Below are positions 1 to 11,441 of a DNA stretch of 64,000 nt, piece after piece. The notes beneath the pieces are model-generated. The model worked only from the letters and a program-made list of their open reading frames with translations. It did not search any database and was not told where the DNA came from. How positions within the stretch are numbered: the first letter of the stretch is position 1; every line of letters starts with the position of its first letter. This DNA is from Acidobacteriota bacterium (GTDB lineage Bacteria; Acidobacteriota; Blastocatellia; Pyrinomonadales; Pyrinomonadaceae), in NCBI GenBank assembly GCA_003385635.1, contig QQUY01000001.1:1341001-1405000 (forward strand), read 5' to 3'. A program made the translations under genes and the position numbers.

Positions 1-1
1 C

Positions 2-1360
2 TGTTTTGTAGGGGCTCCGGGTGTCGGAAAAACATCCCTTGGCAAGTCCATTGCCAAAGCGACGGGCAGGGAGTTTGTGCGGCTAGCGCTCGGCGGCGTC
101 CACGATGAAGCTGAGATCCGCGGACACAGACGTACGTACATCGGTGCGCTTCCGGGCCAGATCATCCAGTTGATGAAACGCGCCGGAACTGTGAATCCGG
201 TGATCCTTCTCGACGAGGTTGACAAGATAGGTAAGGACTTCCGGGGCGACCCGAGCTCAGCTCTTCTCGAGGTGCTGGATCCGGAGCAGAACCACACGTT
301 CCGTGATCATTATCTGGATGTGGATTACGATCTTTCGAACGTATTCTTTATCGCCACGGCGAACGTGCTCCATACGATCCCGCCGGCCCTTCAGGACAGG
401 CTTGAGATCCTTAACCTTTCGGGCTACACCGAGCGCGAGAAGAAGGAGATCGCTATCCGTCATTTGATCCCGAAACAGGTCGAGTTCAACGGAATGAGCG
501 AGGACCGTGTTTCATTCACTGAAGACGGCATCATCGAGATCATCCGGCATTACACTCGGGAGGCGGGCGTCCGGAACCTCGAAAGGCAGATCAGCTCGTG
601 CCTTCGGAAGATCGCCAGGGAATACGTTTCTTCGGACCGTTCGGACGAATTCAAAGAGATCATCGACGCTGAGAAGGTCCGGGAGCTTCTAGGAACGATC
701 AAATTCCGCAAGCAGGACATCGCCATCAAAAGTGAGATCGGGCTTGTCAACGGCCTCGCCTGGACGGAAGTTGGCGGCGATGTGCTTCAGGTTGAGGCGA
801 CGATCGTGCGTGGCCGCGGCGGCGTCCAGTTGACCGGTAAGTTAGGCGAGGTAATGCAGGAATCCGCACACGCTGCCCTAACCTGTGTCAGGACTCGCGC
901 CGAGAAATTGGGAATCGATTACAGGGACTTCCGCAGAAAGGACCTTCATATACACGTTCCGGAAGGTGCGATCCCGAAAGATGGTCCTTCGGCCGGTATC
1001 ACTATGGCGACGGCGATGGTCTCAGCTTTGACAAGAAGGCCTGCGCGGCACGACATCGCGATGACCGGAGAGATAACGCTTCGTGGAAAGGTGCTGCCTA
1101 TCGGTGGCGTAAAGGAAAAGCTTCTGGCGGCTCACAGGTTCGGGATCAAGAACATCATTCTCTCGACGGAGAATGAGAAAGACCTGGCTGATGTACCTGA
1201 AGAGGTGCTGGAAGAGCTTCACGTCGAGTGCGTGGATTCTATCGACCAGGTTCTAGATATCGCGCTCAGCGAGGCTCCTGACGAAGCATCCGAAACTCCT
1301 GAACCCCCGCCAGTTTACTCCGACGACAACGTGTCTCCCGACGCCAAGATCGGCGGATGA
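2..1360 (+). CDS. lon: ATP-dependent protease Lon (endopeptidase La), 5' end cut by the window edge
   Basis: The gene is already open at base 2 and continues in frame to a TGA ending at 1360, giving the C-terminal 452 residues of Lon. The visible part begins at the Walker A loop (GAPGVGKTS, bases 11-37). The Walker B segment [11 protein letters not shown], the AAA+ lid and the S16 protease domain follow. The protease Ser lies in [11 protein letters not shown] (Ser codon 989-991) and the paired Lys in GGVKEK (1112-1114). Lon is a soluble, homo-hexameric protease that unfolds and degrades damaged and regulatory proteins using ATP. The N-terminal substrate-binding domain lies upstream of the window. 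The tail after the protease domain is rich in Pro and Glu and is probably disordered. The 5' truncation is a window effect, not a broken gene. Confidence 0.97.
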   Translation, partial: CFVGAPGVGKTSLGKSIAKATGREFVRLALGGVHDEAEIRGHRRTYIGALPGQIIQLMKRAGTVNPVILLDEVDKIGKDFRGDPSSALLEVLDPEQNHTFRDHYLDVDYDLSNVFFIATANVLHTIPPALQDRLEILNLSGYTEREKKEIAIRHLIPKQVEFNGMSEDRVSFTEDGIIEIIRHYTREAGVRNLERQISSCLRKIAREYVSSDRSDEFKEIIDAEKVRELLGTIKFRKQDIAIKSEIGLVNGLAWTEVGGDVLQVEATIVRGRGGVQLTGKLGEVMQESAHAALTCVRTRAEKLGIDYRDFRRKDLHIHVPEGAIPKDGPSAGITMATAMVSALTRRPARHDIAMTGEITLRGKVLPIGGVKEKLLAAHRFGIKNIILSTENEKDLADVPEEVLEELHVECVDSIDQVLDIALSEAPDEASETPEPPPVYSDDNVSPDAKIGG

Positions 1361-1388
1361 TCTGGTCGGAAAACCGAACTTGTTTTTT

Positions 1389-1565
1389 GTGGCTTTGCCA
1401 CATCGCTGTGCGGATTGCTTACGGTTATCCGCAAATCCGGTATCAAACCTTTGGCGGGGGCTCAGCCCCCGCCAATTCATTGGACAAAGGGGTGACGGAA
1501 CGGCGAGGCCGTCCCGCACAACGAAGCGGTATAGCCGCGGACCTTTTATTACGGTCGGCGCAACG
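1389..1565. repeat. Cluster of small perfect hairpins between lon and engB
   Basis: This intergenic stretch is packed with short perfect inverted repeats. They include a GTGGC/GCCAC hairpin with a TTT loop (1389-1401), a GCGGAT/ATCCGC hairpin (1410-1432) and a near-perfect 25-bp palindrome at 1451-1475 with 12-bp arms around one central base. Further along are CGGC/GCCG, GCGG/CCGC and GCGC/GCGC mini-hairpins. No T-tract follows the large palindrome, so it is not a standard intrinsic terminator. It could be a REP-like element or a Rho-independent RNA stabiliser. The longer ORFs across it look unrelated to any family and are not called as genes. Confidence 0.55.
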
Positions 1566-1588
1566 CGCTGCTTTAATCGTAGGCACAA

Positions 1589-2164
1589 ATGAAGATCTCC
1601 TCAGCAGAGTTCATAAAGAGCGCGTTTGAAGAAAGCCACTGGGTCTCGGGCGAGCTTCCGGAGGTCTCTTTCCTCGGGCGTTCAAACGTTGGGAAGTCAA
1701 GCCTTCTGAACTCGCTTTTAGAGCGAAAGAAGCTCGCCAAGACATCGAACACGCCGGGCCGTACCCAAGCGATCAACTTCTTTCTTATTAATGATCGCTT
1801 CTATTTCGTCGATCTGCCCGGTTACGGTTTCGCGAAGGTCCCGAAGAAAATGAGAGAGGACTGGGGCAAGATGGCGGAGGATTACCTTGCCAAGCGAAAA
1901 CAACTTGTGCTATCAATACAGTTAGTAGATGCCCGCCACTCTCCTACGGCCCTAGACAGGCAGCTTTACGCATGGCTCACCTTCCATCGTAAGAACTCCC
2001 TGGTTGTGGCGACAAAAGCCGACAAGCTCTCGAACAACAAACTGAACAAGAGTCTTGACGATATCAGGCGTCAGATGCCCGATTGCAAGGTACTGCCCTA
2101 TTCTTCCGTCACGGGCAAAGGAAGGGAAGAGGTTTGGGGGCAGATAATAAACGCGGTTGGCTGA
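1589..2164 (+). CDS. engB: Ribosome biogenesis GTPase EngB/YsxC
   Basis: A 191-residue TRAFAC GTPase needed for a late step of 50S subunit assembly. All G motifs are visible: G1 GRSNVGKSS at residues 30-38, the G2 threonine in NTPGRTQ (54-60), G3 DLPGYG (75-80), G4 TKADK near residue 142 and G5 SSVTGKG near 172. The length matches the family. The ATG start begins directly at the conserved N-terminal strand and follows a weak GTAGG ribosome-binding site. The gene lies 228 bp after lon on the same strand, an arrangement seen in other bacteria. The intervening hairpins make separate transcription possible. Confidence 0.97.
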   Translation: MKISSAEFIKSAFEESHWVSGELPEVSFLGRSNVGKSSLLNSLLERKKLAKTSNTPGRTQAINFFLINDRFYFVDLPGYGFAKVPKKMREDWGKMAEDYLAKRKQLVLSIQLVDARHSPTALDRQLYAWLTFHRKNSLVVATKADKLSNNKLNKSLDDIRRQMPDCKVLPYSSVTGKGREEVWGQIINAVG

Positions 2165-2426
2165 AACATCACTTTTTTGTTTGCTTTATAGCCTCAAATG
2201 GAGTAAAAGAGAGACATCCCAAAAAACTCAAGGGTCTTGTGAGAGAGCTTAACAGCCGGTAAAAGACCGCCACTCAAGAACTTTCCAAACACAATACTCT
2301 CTGCGAAGCAGGCTGAACCGTTTCGTCCGATTAGCTGAGATCGCGTCCTTTAGCCCAATCTCTATACAGATCGAACTTCAGACCAACTTCACTGGGATAC
2401 CACTCAATATCAAACGGTAAAGAACA
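2165..2426 (+). promoter_or_regulatory. Probable long leader of rho
   Basis: This 262-bp gap holds no convincing gene. It ends directly at the rho start codon and contains imperfect pairing segments, for example GGTCTT near 2230 with AAAGACC near 2262. Long rho leaders are known in other bacteria, where Rho terminates its own transcription. Here that role is only inferred from position, and no defined motif was recognised. Confidence 0.25.
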
Positions 2427-3836
2427 ATGGCAACTACCAAATCCACTTCGGGAAAGTCGAAGAAGTCAAAGCACAACGATGACGGCTACGACGAACCGAC
2501 CGCTGTTATGGACGACGAAAAGACCAAGAACAACGGCCGAAACAAATCCCGGAACAGTTCACGCGGATCAAACGATGTCGACACGATGGACCTTGCGGAG
2601 CTCAAGGATATGTCGATCTCGGAACTGATCCAGATCGCCAAGGAGATCGGCGTGGAAGGCGCATCCGGAATGCGCAAACAGGAACTGATCTTCAAGGTCC
2701 TCGCGAAACAAACTGAAAAAAGCGGGCTTATCTTTTCGGAAGGCGTGCTTGAGACCCTTCCGGACGGGTTCGGTTTTCTAAGGGCGCCCGAATACAACTA
2801 CCTGCCGGGACCGGACGACATTTACGTTTCGCCTTCGCAAATACGCAAGTTCGATCTGCGAACCGGCGACACGATCTCGGGCCAGATCAGGCCGCCAAAG
2901 GAAGGCGAGCGTTATTTCGCGCTGATCAAGGTCGAGGCGATCAACTTTGAGGCTCCTGAAGCGGCCCGCGAGAAGATCTTTTTTGACAACCTGACGCCGC
3001 TTTATCCTGATGAACAGCTCCGTATGGAGACGGACGATCCGGAGAACATTTCGGCGAGGGTTATCGACCTCGTTACGCCGATCGGAAAGGGACAGAGGGC
3101 GTTGATCGTCGCGCCGCCGCGAACCGGTAAAACGATGCTGCTCCAGACGATCGCGAATTCGATAACCGAGAATCACTCCGAGGTCGCACTGATCGTTCTG
3201 CTTATTGACGAGAGGCCTGAAGAAGTTACAGATATGCAGAGGTCGGTCAAGGGGGAAGTAATCTCCTCGACCTTTGACGAACCGCCGACACGTCACGTAC
3301 AGGTCGCCGACATGGTGATAGAGAAGGCAAAGAGGCTTGTAGAGCACAAGAAAGATGTGGTCATCCTCCTGGATTCGATCACGAGGCTTGCCAGGGCTCA
3401 CAACGCAGTCGTGCCGCCTTCGGGTAAGATCCTCTCCGGCGGTATTGATTCCAATGCGCTTCAAAGGCCGAAGCGATTCTTCGGTGCGGCGAGAAACATA
3501 GAAGAGGGTGGAAGCCTTACGATAATCGCAACAGCGCTCATCGATACGGGTTCGCGAATGGACGATGTAATCTTTGAGGAGTTTAAGGGCACCGGCAACT
3601 CTGAGATCCATCTCGACAGGAAACTCTCTGACAAGAGACTGTTTCCGGCGATCGACCTGCAGAGAAGCGGCACCCGTAAGGAAGAACTGCTTATCGGCAA
3701 GGAAGATCTAAACCGCATTTGGGTGATGAGGCGTGTTCTGAATCCGCTTTCGTCGGTCGAGCAGATGGAAGTCGTGCTTGAAAGACTCGGGAAAGCGAAG
3801 ACGAATGCCGATTTCCTTGCTTCGATGCAGAGCTAA
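2427..3836 (+). CDS. rho: Transcription termination factor Rho
   Basis: A 469-residue hexameric RNA helicase that ends transcription at untranslated, C-rich RNA. The first 50 or so residues are a Lys/Asn/Ser-rich low-complexity extension. A Rho-N domain follows (about 55-95), then the cold-shock RNA-binding domain with the GFGFLR motif at 114-119. The RecA-type motor comes next, with P-loop APPRTGKT at 229-236, the catalytic DERPEEV segment and the [11 protein letters not shown]-loop. The conserved C-terminal region with GTGNSE and [11 protein letters not shown] is intact. Basic N-terminal insertions are common outside Proteobacteria and add non-specific RNA affinity. The gene stands alone between a 262-bp leader and a terminator. 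Confidence 0.98.
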   Translation: MATTKSTSGKSKKSKHNDDGYDEPTAVMDDEKTKNNGRNKSRNSSRGSNDVDTMDLAELKDMSISELIQIAKEIGVEGASGMRKQELIFKVLAKQTEKSGLIFSEGVLETLPDGFGFLRAPEYNYLPGPDDIYVSPSQIRKFDLRTGDTISGQIRPPKEGERYFALIKVEAINFEAPEAAREKIFFDNLTPLYPDEQLRMETDDPENISARVIDLVTPIGKGQRALIVAPPRTGKTMLLQTIANSITENHSEVALIVLLIDERPEEVTDMQRSVKGEVISSTFDEPPTRHVQVADMVIEKAKRLVEHKKDVVILLDSITRLARAHNAVVPPSGKILSGGIDSNALQRPKRFFGAARNIEEGGSLTIIATALIDTGSRMDDVIFEEFKGTGNSEIHLDRKLSDKRLFPAIDLQRSGTRKEELLIGKEDLNRIWVMRRVLNPLSSVEQMEVVLERLGKAKTNADFLASMQS

Positions 3837-3865
3837 CCACTTATCAACACAAGAAGTTAGTCGCG

Positions 3866-3901
3866 AAGGCGGTCTTTCAATGGGCCGCCTTTTGCTATTT
3901 T
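3866..3901 (+). terminator. Intrinsic terminator after rho
   Basis: AAGGCGG (3866-3872) pairs perfectly with CCGCCTT (3885-3891) around a 12-base loop, and the stem runs into a T-rich tail. It lies about 30 bases after the rho stop codon and just before glgA, so it most likely ends the rho transcript. Confidence 0.75.
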
Positions 3902-3928
3902 TCGGTTTACTCTTACAATTCTCTGCAT

Positions 3929-5353
3929 ATGCGCGTCGCGGTCATATCTTCCGAAGCGGTCCCATACTCGAAGACCGGTGGTCTCGCCGATGTTGCAGGC
4001 GCGCTTCCGAAAGCCCTGAAACGCGCCGGTGCGGATTCAGTGCTGATCACGCCCTGCTACCTGCAAACCAAAGGCGAATTCATATGGAGCACCGCGATCG
4101 AAGATCTCTGGCTTGAATGGCGAGGACGCTCCTACAGGGCAAAGGCCTTCTACAGTGAGGCGAACGGGTCCCCGACTTTTCTGATCGACGCACCGGAGTT
4201 TTTTCACAGGGACTCGATCTATGGTTTCACAGAAGATTACGAGCGGTTCGCATTCTTCAATCACGCCGCTCTCGTGCTCCTGAAGCGGGTTGGCAAGAAG
4301 ATCGACATCGTTCACCTGAATGACTGGCATTGCGGGTTTGCTGCTGTGAAGCTTGCACATCTAAGGTTCTGGGATGTCTTTTGGAAAGACACGCGCACAG
4401 TTTTCTCCGTCCACAATCTCGCCTATCAGGGCGGGTTCGGGTCAGGTGAGCTTTGGGACCTCGGATTTGGGAGTCGCTTTGAACAAGACCATTTCGCCTT
4501 TGAGGGCTATGCGTCGGCAATGAAAGCCGGTTTGAGCGCTTCGGACATGCTCTCGACCGTTTCGCCGACTTACGGCGTTGAGATTCAAAGGTCGGAGAAC
4601 GGTTATGGCCTCGATTGGCTGCTTCGCGCAAGAAGTTCAAGGCTAAGCGGCATCACGAACGGGGTCGATTACGAGGTGTGGAATCCGGAAACGGACGAAC
4701 TACTTGCGGCAAACTATAGTTGGCAGGACCTGTCGGGAAAACGGACCTGTAAACGGGAACTTCTGGATCAATTCTCGCTGCCGGTCGATCTAGACACTCC
4801 CGTTTTCGGCACCGTGTCGAGACTCACTTCGCAGAAGGGCATCGAACTGATCCAGCAGGTTGCGGGCGAGATCATAAACCTGGGCGCTTACTTCATCGCA
4901 CTGGGATCTGGCGACAGATCGTACGAGGACTTCTTTCAGCGGCTCCGGAATGCCGCTCCAGGGCAAGTCGGTTTCTTCAGGGGCTACAATGAGGACCTTG
5001 CACACACGATAGAGGCAGGTGCCGACCTTTTCCTGATGCCATCAAGATTTGAGCCTTGCGGATTGAACCAGATGTATTCACTTCGGTACGGAACTGTTCC
5101 CATTGTCCGGGCGGTAGGCGGGCTTCACGATACGATCCACAATTTTGACCGGGTCTCAGGTCAGGGAAACGGTTTTAAGTTCGGTCCTTTTAGCGCCGGT
5201 CCTTTCCTTGAGAAGATATACGAGGCGGTCTTCGCGTTTGCGGAGCCCGAGACCTGGCGTGCGATCCAGGTCAATGGAATGAAAGAGGATCATTCGTGGG
5301 AAAATGCCGCCCAGAAATACATCGGCCTCTACAAGTACACACTTCAGCTTTAG
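3929..5353 (+). CDS. glgA: Glycogen synthase (ADP-glucose:glucan glucosyltransferase, GT5)
   Basis: This 474-residue enzyme transfers glucose from ADP-glucose to the non-reducing end of a growing alpha-1,4-glucan. The N-terminal KTGGLADV loop (residues 15-22) is the diagnostic ADP-glucose-binding motif. HNLAYQG and the SRLTSQKG segment mark the two Rossmann domains of the GT-B fold. The EPCGLNQMYSLRYGT stretch near the C-terminus holds the sugar-nucleotide-contacting Glu. The length is typical for bacterial GlgA. The ATG lies 27 bases past the rho terminator, so the promoter must be in or near that short gap. No other glycogen gene is beside it. Confidence 0.97.
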   Translation: MRVAVISSEAVPYSKTGGLADVAGALPKALKRAGADSVLITPCYLQTKGEFIWSTAIEDLWLEWRGRSYRAKAFYSEANGSPTFLIDAPEFFHRDSIYGFTEDYERFAFFNHAALVLLKRVGKKIDIVHLNDWHCGFAAVKLAHLRFWDVFWKDTRTVFSVHNLAYQGGFGSGELWDLGFGSRFEQDHFAFEGYASAMKAGLSASDMLSTVSPTYGVEIQRSENGYGLDWLLRARSSRLSGITNGVDYEVWNPETDELLAANYSWQDLSGKRTCKRELLDQFSLPVDLDTPVFGTVSRLTSQKGIELIQQVAGEIINLGAYFIALGSGDRSYEDFFQRLRNAAPGQVGFFRGYNEDLAHTIEAGADLFLMPSRFEPCGLNQMYSLRYGTVPIVRAVGGLHDTIHNFDRVSGQGNGFKFGPFSAGPFLEKIYEAVFAFAEPETWRAIQVNGMKEDHSWENAAQKYIGLYKYTLQL

Positions 5354-5369
5354 ATCGCGCCTTCCCGGC

Positions 5370-5398
5370 TTACCCTATCAGAGGGCATCGGATATAAT
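5370..5398 (+). promoter_or_regulatory. Predicted promoter of carB
   Basis: A perfect -10 box TATAAT (5393-5398) lies 17 bp downstream of a weak -35 TTACCC (5370-5375). This would start transcription about 20-25 bases before the carB ATG. Confidence 0.5.
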
Positions 5399-5427
5399 CC
5401 TTAAAATCCGAAAGACATCTCTCTGAA

Positions 5428-8664
<3,237 letters not shown>

Positions 8665-8894
8665 ATTCGAGGCGCTATTTAGTTCAGCCAGTCGAAACGA
8701 AGCGCTGTGGCTTTGTCGTAAAAATGGGACTACAGTTTGGCGGGGCTACGACCCCACGCTCTCGTGAACAGGCTTCGAAGTATTCGAGGTATGCGCTTTA
8801 AACCTCTTAACGAACCCGCAATCGTTTTTTGATTCGGCATGTGAGGACTGAAGGGCAAGATAGCGCATGTTTCGGAGTTGCCGAGACGATAAGA

Positions 8895-9833
8895 TCATCC
8901 GGCCGGCCCCTTTCGACGGACCTCCCCCGGTCCTCTGCCGAAGTGCTTCTTGAAGGCCCTTGTGAAGGCGGAAAGAGACTGGTACCCCACCGACTCAGCT
9001 ATCTCGGGAATGCCTTCGCGCGTTGAAAGCAGTGCCTCGTGTGCCAGTTCCATCCTCCACTGCGTAAGGTAGGCCATCGGCGTGACAGAAAGCACCTCAT
9101 TCATCCTCTGGGAAATCGCTGTTCGCGACATTCCTCCTGCCTTTGCCATTGATTCCACCGTCCAGTTCTCTTCCGGCGCCTCGTGTATCGCCTCGAAGAC
9201 TCGCCCAAGCTGCTCGTCCCGCAGTGCAGAAAACAACCTGGAAGCGTCCGAAGAGCGTTTCGCATAAGTTCTGATCGACTGTATGAAGATGATCTCCGCC
9301 AGCCTGTTGATAACGGCTTCGCTGCCGGGCTCCCGTTCGAAGGCCTCGTGGGTAATGAATCGCATCGCCTCCTCAAGCCACTTGTAGTGCATTATCTCCG
9401 TGTTCGGAATGTGGATATACGGTGGAAGCTCGCTGAGCAGCATCTTCCCGCGTTCGTGATCGAACTCAAAATGGCCGCATACCAGAGCGGTCGTCTCGCC
9501 ATCCTTGTCGCCACCCCATACAAGCGCACCCGTTCCGTCGAATCCCGACTCCTGAACCACCGCATCCACCGGCAGAAATGGTGGATCGCTGGCGCCGCAG
9601 AACAGATCGTGCGACGCACCGTTGGTTACAAAGATCAGATCTCCCTTTTCCAGTTTGATCTTTTCGTCGTGTCCCTCGACAGTGGCCCAGCACGAACCGC
9701 GGGTTACGAGGTGATATCGGGAAACATTGCTGTAGCGTGGAACAGACACGCCCCAAGGTGCGTTGAACGCCGTCCGAAAGTAGAGACTGCCCTGAATGTG
9801 CACGCTCCGGAGAATGTCGCTTAATACATCCAT
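8895..9833 (-). CDS. AraC-family transcriptional regulator with cupin sensor domain
   Basis: A 312-residue regulator. Residues 1-190 match the AraC-type cupin ligand-binding domain (Cupin_6 style, with the RGSCWATVEG and KGDLIFVTNGASH strands). Residues about 205-310 form the paired helix-turn-helix DNA-binding domain, including SMAKAGGMSRTAISQRM and the signature second helix region ESVGYQSLSAFTRAFKKHFG. Members with this layout often control a nearby oxidoreductase or stress gene in response to a small molecule. The ligand here is unknown. The gene is transcribed away from a small NTF2-like gene 283 bp off, the only obvious local target. It converges on carB. Confidence 0.93.
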   Translation of the reverse strand: MDVLSDILRSVHIQGSLYFRTAFNAPWGVSVPRYSNVSRYHLVTRGSCWATVEGHDEKIKLEKGDLIFVTNGASHDLFCGASDPPFLPVDAVVQESGFDGTGALVWGGDKDGETTALVCGHFEFDHERGKMLLSELPPYIHIPNTEIMHYKWLEEAMRFITHEAFEREPGSEAVINRLAEIIFIQSIRTYAKRSSDASRLFSALRDEQLGRVFEAIHEAPEENWTVESMAKAGGMSRTAISQRMNEVLSVTPMAYLTQWRMELAHEALLSTREGIPEIAESVGYQSLSAFTRAFKKHFGRGPGEVRRKGPAG

Positions 9834-9862
9834 AGCCGCAAGTCTAAAGTATATTTATTCAG

Positions 9863-9891
9863 ATAGTAAAGCATACTGAACGATCGAGCAA
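9863..9891 (-). promoter_or_regulatory. Predicted promoter of the AraC-family gene
   Basis: Read on the minus strand, TTGCTC (9886-9891) and TACTAT (9863-9868) are separated by exactly 17 bp. The start point would fall about 20-25 bases upstream of the regulator's ATG. Confidence 0.4.
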
Positions 9892-10116
9892 AAAATATGA
9901 ACGTTTGGGCATTTACATGGAGAGTCGGACCGCATAGTCTCGTGAGTGGGGCGGCATACACGACCGGGAGTTAGATCCAGTCGCTCAGCCTTCTGTCCGG
10001 AAGCGTTTAGCGCCTTCGGGCCGAAAGCAGTCGGCATACAGAGAAAAGAAAGGAGGACTGATACCGGGTGGATGAGCCGAAGAACAGCGAGCTGGCCGGC
10101 CGGATCAAAGGAAATC

Positions 10117-10464
10117 ATGAATTTGAACGAACTATTGGAAAGAAAGATCGATTTGACGAAACAAGGACAGGTTGTCGAAGCCGCGGAGCTGTTCTTTGCG
10201 GAGAATGCGGAGACCGACGACTTTATAGGAGTGCAGACAAACGGGAGAGATGAGATGGTAAGGAAGATGCAGGACTTCACATCAGGTATACAGAATGTGA
10301 ATGGCATCACCTATCACAATTCAGCTGTAAACGGCAATACGACGTATGCTGAGTTTACCTTCGATTTCGACATGAAGGACGGAAGCAAGGTACTATGGCA
10401 CGAAATCATACGTTCGGTCTGGAAAGACGGTAAGATCGTCAAAGAGCAGTATTTCAAGGCTTGA
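10117..10464 (+). CDS. SnoaL/NTF2-like small protein
   Basis: A 115-residue protein with the pattern of an NTF2-like (SnoaL) fold: N-terminal helices with a LLERKIDLTKQG segment, a middle helix ending in GRDEMVRKM, and C-terminal strands with TYAEFTFDF and WHEIIRSVWKDGKI. Members act as small hydrolases, isomerases or binding proteins, and sequence alone does not tell which. The ATG at 10117 is chosen because AAAGG precedes it at good spacing and the family homology begins there. The open frame extends further upstream but into hairpin-rich, non-protein-like sequence. It is divergent from the AraC-type regulator, which may control it (inference). Confidence 0.75.
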   Translation: MNLNELLERKIDLTKQGQVVEAAELFFAENAETDDFIGVQTNGRDEMVRKMQDFTSGIQNVNGITYHNSAVNGNTTYAEFTFDFDMKDGSKVLWHEIIRSVWKDGKIVKEQYFKA

Positions 10465-10481
10465 ACACTTTCCGTCATTAA

Positions 10482-10526
10482 AAGCCGCCCGTGGCGATGG
10501 AGAACCATCGCCCGGGCTTCTATTTT
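10482..10526 (+). terminator. Intrinsic terminator after the NTF2-like gene
   Basis: GGCGATGG (10493-10500) pairs with CCATCGCC (10505-10512) over an AGAA tetraloop. The stem extends outward through GCCC/GGGC and is followed by TATTTT. It separates this gene from the glycosylase-like gene 12 bases on. Confidence 0.8.
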
Positions 10527-10537
10527 GACTGATTCCT

Positions 10538-11110
10538 ATGAAAACCCAGATCCTGAAAGAGATACGGTCCTGCAACGTCTGCGAGGAACACCTTCCTCAC
10601 GGACCACGTCCCGTGATCTCATTCTCCCGCAGATCGAAGATCGCGATCATAGGCCAGGCGCCCGGCAGAAAGGTGCACGAATCCGGTGTTCCCTGGGACG
10701 ATCCATCGGGAGACCGGCTTCGTGAATGGCTGGGCGTAAGCAGGAAGGAGTTCTACGACCCCGACAATTTCGCAATCGTCCCTATGGGACTCTGCTATCC
10801 CGGAAAAGGAAAGAGCGGAGATCTTCCGCCAAGGCCCGAGTGCGCCCCGCTCTGGCATCCGAAGATATTTGGAGAGTTTGTCAGCCCGCAAATGACCTTG
10901 CTGGTCGGCGGTTATTCGCAAGCGTACTATCTTAGTGACAAAGCGGAACACACTCTTACCGAGAACGTGATGCGATTTCGCGACTTTCTTCCGGGGTATC
11001 TGCCGTTGCCGCATCCGAGCCCCCGCAATAATATCTGGATGAGAAAGAATCCCTGGTTCGAAGCGGAAGTCCTGCCGGTTCTGAAGGAGGCTGTGCGGAA
11101 ACACATCTGA
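10538..11110 (+). CDS. Uracil-DNA glycosylase superfamily protein
   Basis: A 190-residue single-domain protein of the UDG fold. Near the N-terminus a pair of cysteines (CNVC) is followed by the active-site loop GQAPGRKVHESGVPWDD (about residues 40-56). The C-terminal HPSPRN loop (about 164-169) matches the DNA-intercalating loop of the superfamily. Family-4 UDGs bind an Fe-S cluster with four Cys. Here only part of that set is evident, so this is closer to the short UDG-like group often described only as a uracil-DNA glycosylase family protein. Its likely role is base-excision repair or a related DNA-binding function. It is preceded by a terminator and appears monocistronic. Confidence 0.85.
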   Translation: MKTQILKEIRSCNVCEEHLPHGPRPVISFSRRSKIAIIGQAPGRKVHESGVPWDDPSGDRLREWLGVSRKEFYDPDNFAIVPMGLCYPGKGKSGDLPPRPECAPLWHPKIFGEFVSPQMTLLVGGYSQAYYLSDKAEHTLTENVMRFRDFLPGYLPLPHPSPRNNIWMRKNPWFEAEVLPVLKEAVRKHI

Positions 11111-11441
11111 CCGCACGAGATCAACCCAACGTGCCACGAGCTCTCCAAGCCAGTTTTGCACAGCGCTTCGCGCTGCCGGGGCAAATCACGAGCCCTACCC
11201 TGATCGGATCTAGTGTTTGCGGTCAATGACGACTCGGGAAAGTTGATTACCGAACAATGTTGGGGAACTGCGCGAATTGAGTTTAGAAAAAAGGAGATTC
11301 GACTTCTCGGCAAGCCACTTCTAACAATGAAGAGTATTGCGGTAAAGCAAGGATCACCGCAGTCCTAGCGAGGCTTCGCCCCGCTTGGGCAGCGCAAGCG
11401 CGGCTCTAGAAGGATAGGTGGGCGACACAGCGGGCCCGTTT
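11111..11441. other. 331-bp gap with mini-hairpins, no gene
   Basis: No coding pattern is visible between the convergent glycosylase-like and nhaC genes. The gap holds small perfect hairpins: CAGCGC/GCGCTG with a TTC loop (11161-11175), GGC-TTC-GCC near 11372, and GCGC-AA-GCGC (11392-11401). They resemble the hairpins at 1.4, 55.6 and 60.8 kb. A plain intrinsic terminator for either gene was not identified. Confidence 0.45.

Noticed and set aside
2778-3611. 277-codon open frame antisense to rho
   Set aside because: It lies fully inside rho on the other strand, has no family features and is a codon-bias shadow.
9946-10116. Longer start for the NTF2-like protein
   Set aside because: The added 57 residues are encoded by hairpin-rich intergenic sequence with no ribosome site; AAAGG lies before the ATG at 10117.
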